Of a DNA stretch of 64,000 nucleotides, positions 61,177 through 64,000 are shown piece by piece. Positions within the stretch are counted from its first letter, which is position 1, and every line of letters starts with the position of its first letter. Source of the DNA: UBA5336 sp964415675 (GTDB taxonomy: Bacteria > Pseudomonadota > Alphaproteobacteria > Caulobacterales > Hyphomonadaceae). The translations under genes and the position numbers were made by a program. A model generated the notes under the pieces. That model was not told where the DNA came from and searched no databases. It saw only the letters and a list, made by a program, of their open reading frames with translations. Where the stretch lies: contig CAYQBG010000002.1 in NCBI GenBank assembly GCA_964415675.1, positions 186,001-250,000 on the forward strand. Reading direction: 5' to 3'.

Positions 61177-63492
61177 TCAGTCCGCTTTCAGATGCCGGTC
61201 AAGAAAGGCCATGCGGGTCTTCATCAGATGGGCCTGAAGCGCCTCGCCGCGAATGCCATGGCGCTGGCCGGGATAGGTCATCAGGTCGAAGATGTGCCCC
61301 TGTTCCTGAAGCGCGGCCATCAGGCGGGTTGTGTTGTCGAAGGTGACATTGTCATCGGCCATGCCATGGATCAGCAGGAGCGGTGACAACTCACCCTCGA
61401 ACCGGTCCAGATGGTAGAAGACAGAGGATTTCTCATAACCGTCCGGGTTGTCCTGCGGCGTGTCCATATAGCGCTCGGTGTAAAAGGTGTCATAGAGCGA
61501 CCAGTCAGTCACCGGCGCGCCGGAGACAGCGGCAGCAAATGTGCCGGGCTCGGCCTGCAGGAGCGTCATCAGCGTCATGTAGCCGCCATAGGACCAGCCC
61601 TGAATGGCGATCCGCTCGGCGTCCACAAAGGGCTGGGATTTCAGCCACTCCACGCCGAGAAGCTGGTCGCGCACTTCCGGCCCGCCGGTCTGGCGATAGA
61701 TCACATCCTCGAACGCCTTGCCGCGATTGGCCGAGCCGCGATTGTCGAGGCGGAAAACGATATAGCCCTGCCGCGTATAGAACTGGTCGCTCATCCTCTC
61801 CCAGTCGCGCGTCACCGTCTGCACGCCTGGCCCGCCATAAACATTGACCAGGACGGGATACTGCCGCGCGGGATCGAAATCCGGCGGGGTCTGTATGGAA
61901 TAATGCAGCGTTTGGCCGTCCTCGGCTGTCAGCGTGCCGTATTCCGGCGTCGTGTGTGCGCCGTGATAGGGGAAATAGGGGTGGGACTCATCGAGCGCGT
62001 TTTCCTCGATCCAGGCGACCAGCGAGCCATCGGCGCGATAAAGCCCCGTCTGTGGCGGCTGTGTCGGGCTGGAGCTTGTGCCGACAAAGCTCTTCCCATC
62101 CGGCGCCATGGTGATCGACCAGGACTTGCCAGGCTCGGTGATGCGGGTGATGTCGCCCCCCTCGAGCGGAACGGCATACAGATGGCGTTCCAGCGGTGTG
62201 TCCTTGAAGCCGGTGAAGAAGACGTCCGCTTCGCTCGTTCCGACGATGCCAGAAACCTCCCATTCACCAAAGGTGAGCGGTTGCTGGAGCTTCGCGTCTT
62301 TGGCGAGAAGCGTAATGTGCCGGAAGCTCTTCGGTCGGCCGTAAACGCGAATGGGTTCGCCATTTTCGCCCTGCGCCCAGCTGTGAGGATGGCCCTGCTG
62401 GGTTTCTCGCGTCACCAGCAACCTGTCATCTCTGATCGAGCGGAAATCCTTATTGAGGTTGATCCAGGTCGATTGCTTCTCGCTCAGCGGTGACCAGACG
62501 CGCCAGGGACTGCCATCGGTACGGAAATAGCTGATCCTGGTCTGATCCCGGTCCACATGCTGGAACCAGAGCGATCCCCCGGCCCAGTTCACGCGCGCAA
62601 GATAATCGTCTGGTCCGAAGCTACGAAGCTGCGTGCGGTCCCCGCTCTCAAGATCCATCACGAACAGGTCCACCACCGCATTCGGGCGTCCGGCGCGGGG
62701 GTAGCGCTGCTCGATCACCGTCGTGCCTTCAGCGGAAATGTCGAAGCGGGGGATCACGTCAACGGTACTCTCATCGACGCGTGTATAGGCGAGATAGCGC
62801 TCATCCGGGCTCCACCAATAGCCTGTATAGCGGCTCATCTCCTCCTGCGCGACGAATTCGGCGACGCCGTAGGAGATGGCGTTTTCCGGCTCGGCAAGCG
62901 GGGTGAGGCGGGTTTCCTCATTGGTTTGCAGGTCAATCGCATAGACCGCCCCATCGCGCACGAAGCTGACATGGCTCCCTTTCGGGCTGACTTTCGCGTC
63001 ATATTCGAACGCCTCGGTCTGCGTCAGCTGTCGCGTCTGCGGCCCGGCCTCGCTCAGCGTGACCAGATGCAGGTCCCCGCCAATCGGCACCAGGATCGTG
63101 TCCGCCGTGCCCCAGTCATAATCGACAATGCCCTTCGAGCCAGCGATGCGCTTGCGTTCGCGCAGGGCCTTTTCTTCCTCGGACAGCTCGACCTCTTCGG
63201 GTTCCAGCAGCGTGGAATCCACCAGAGGGCTCTGCTCGCCGCTCGCCACCTCAAACTGCCAGAGATCATAGCGCGACTGGTCATCGGCGCGCGCTTTCAG
63301 GAAGGTCACGCGCCGACCATCGGGCGAGTATTTCACCCCACGCGGCTTCGGCCCGGACAGGTCCGGGCTGGCGAACAGCCGCTCGATGGTGAGTTCCTTA
63401 GCATCCTGCATGGCAGCTTCCTGGGCAAGCGGGGCGGGCGTGGCGCAGGCGGCAAGCGCCAGCGTAGCGGCGGTGAGTAGAGTTCTGATCAT
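61177..63492 (-). CDS. S9-family prolyl peptidase (dipeptidyl-peptidase IV-like), exported
   Basis: A protein of 771 residues from the ATG at 63492; the first 17 residues form a signal with a lipobox-like LALAAC. It has an eight-bladed propeller domain (DPP4N) and a C-terminal alpha/beta hydrolase. The catalytic Ser is in IQGWSYGGYMTLM, Asp in IHGMADDNVTF and His in PGQRHGIRG. The double Glu for the peptide N-terminus is in EFVAQEEMSRYTGYWWSPDE. It would remove Xaa-Pro dipeptides in the periplasm or at the outer membrane. Confidence 0.94.
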   Translation of the reverse strand: MIRTLLTAATLALAACATPAPLAQEAAMQDAKELTIERLFASPDLSGPKPRGVKYSPDGRRVTFLKARADDQSRYDLWQFEVASGEQSPLVDSTLLEPEEVELSEEEKALRERKRIAGSKGIVDYDWGTADTILVPIGGDLHLVTLSEAGPQTRQLTQTEAFEYDAKVSPKGSHVSFVRDGAVYAIDLQTNEETRLTPLAEPENAISYGVAEFVAQEEMSRYTGYWWSPDERYLAYTRVDESTVDVIPRFDISAEGTTVIEQRYPRAGRPNAVVDLFVMDLESGDRTQLRSFGPDDYLARVNWAGGSLWFQHVDRDQTRISYFRTDGSPWRVWSPLSEKQSTWINLNKDFRSIRDDRLLVTRETQQGHPHSWAQGENGEPIRVYGRPKSFRHITLLAKDAKLQQPLTFGEWEVSGIVGTSEADVFFTGFKDTPLERHLYAVPLEGGDITRITEPGKSWSITMAPDGKSFVGTSSSPTQPPQTGLYRADGSLVAWIEENALDESHPYFPYHGAHTTPEYGTLTAEDGQTLHYSIQTPPDFDPARQYPVLVNVYGGPGVQTVTRDWERMSDQFYTRQGYIVFRLDNRGSANRGKAFEDVIYRQTGGPEVRDQLLGVEWLKSQPFVDAERIAIQGWSYGGYMTLMTLLQAEPGTFAAAVSGAPVTDWSLYDTFYTERYMDTPQDNPDGYEKSSVFYHLDRFEGELSPLLLIHGMADDNVTFDNTTRLMAALQEQGHIFDLMTYPGQRHGIRGEALQAHLMKTRMAFLDRHLKAD

Positions 63493-63723
63493 GGCACACA
63501 AAGCGCCCTGTTCGGCGTCATTCGTCAAGCCATGGCCGGTGACCCTGCCCGCTGATCTGGTTTGTCTTGATGCCGACGGCCAGGCTGCTCGGTTGCAAAT
63601 CGGTCATGCCAAAATTTTTTAGGCATGTTCATGAACCGCGAATGGCGTCAGTTTGTTAAAGTCGGCTAACGTGTTCTTTCCGACGCATGCGTTTCCGTTA
63701 TCCATTGAAGGAGGAAGTCTACG

Positions 63724-64000
63724 ATGATCTGGGTCGCCCGCATCGCCGGCTCGCTGGTGTTTCTGTTTTCGCTCGCCCTGGGCTTGATGTCGCTGATCAA
63801 TCCCGAACGGGTCGGTGAAGTGCTTGGCCTGACCGACCTTGCAGCTATGGGCCGAAATACGGTTCGCGCCGATATCACCGCCTTCTTTCTCGCCAGCGCG
63901 ATTGCCTGCGCCGGCGGCCTCTTTCGGGGGCGTAGCACCTGGTTCTACGCGCCGGCGCTGCTCTATGGCATGGCGGTGACGGGCCGTCTGATTGACGCGA
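63724..64000 (+). CDS. DUF4345-like small membrane protein (partial)
   Basis: The frame from the ATG at 63724 (GAAGGAGGA just upstream) is open to the right edge. It reads MIWVARIAGSLVFLFSLALG, then LMSLINPERVGEVLGLTDLA, RADITAFFLASAIACAGGLF and YAPALLYGMAVTGRLID. Three membrane helices are visible. The layout is that of the DUF4345 family. No function is known. The C-terminal part is outside the window. Confidence 0.7.
   Translation, partial: MIWVARIAGSLVFLFSLALGLMSLINPERVGEVLGLTDLAAMGRNTVRADITAFFLASAIACAGGLFRGRSTWFYAPALLYGMAVTGRLIDA

Noticed and set aside
1..64000. CRISPR array
   Set aside because: No regularly spaced direct repeats of CRISPR size and no cas genes were seen on either strand.

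Overview
This window looks like a chromosome segment from a GC-rich alphaproteobacterium of the Caulobacterales/Maricaulales/Hyphomonadales type. The evidence is a CtrA response regulator whose upstream DNA carries GANTC and CtrA-like sites, an imuA-imuB-dnaE2 mutagenesis cassette behind a GTTC/GAAC-type LexA-like box, a class I lysyl-tRNA synthetase, and alphaproteobacterial gene orders (lpoA/rsmI-yraN-BON-gshB, lgt-midA-pgeF-prs-rplY-pth). The genus cannot be fixed from sequence alone.

Bases 1 to about 12 kb are an integrated mobile element. From the left it holds the end of an AlpA-type regulator, a small DNA-binding-like protein, an unknown membrane protein, and a MobF (TrwC/TraI) relaxase-helicase. 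Convergent to these is a 1669-residue DUF4011/SF1-helicase/Vsr-like nuclease of the type reported as a single-gene anti-phage system (Hhe). Then come an intact 1,216-bp IS3-family insertion with a 3-bp target duplication and a -1 frameshift signal, and a P4-type tyrosine integrase. A 14-base tRNA-Ser 3'-end fragment at 11910-11923 may be one attachment site. From 12.2 to 13.5 kb there is further accessory DNA: a DUF3883 (NO VEIN) protein and a scar in which a serine-recombinase C-terminus and a vWA-domain N-terminus have been joined and broken.

From 13.6 kb to the end the gene content is core-like and densely packed. In order: CIA30 and DUF427 proteins, tRNA-Met, an LhgO-like oxidase, lpoA / rsmI-yraN-BON-gshB, comM, a sensorless hybrid kinase followed by an AmpG-like transporter, maeB, mutS with a CDP-alcohol phosphatidyltransferase, a Nudix hydrolase, a Ca/Na exchanger with an SDR and a threonine aldolase, the SOS mutasome imuA-imuB-dnaE2, flhF-like and fleN-like genes, ctrA, a GltB-like protein with a DUF4105 protein, an autoregulated-looking XRE/membrane-protein pair, lysK and an Lrp regulator, the pth-rplY-prs-pgeF-midA-lgt strand, ubiK, ybjN, proC with a TetR-like gene, a MarR gene, an M17 aminopeptidase, a TPR protein, DUF1330 with Uma2, an S9 peptidase and a partial DUF4345-like membrane protein.

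The least explained parts are the mobile defence element, the recombinase/vWA scar, the highly structured intergenic stretch at 31617-31820, the degenerate FlhF, and the operator-rich promoter of the XRE pair. All functional names rest on family recognition by eye. No database search was run.
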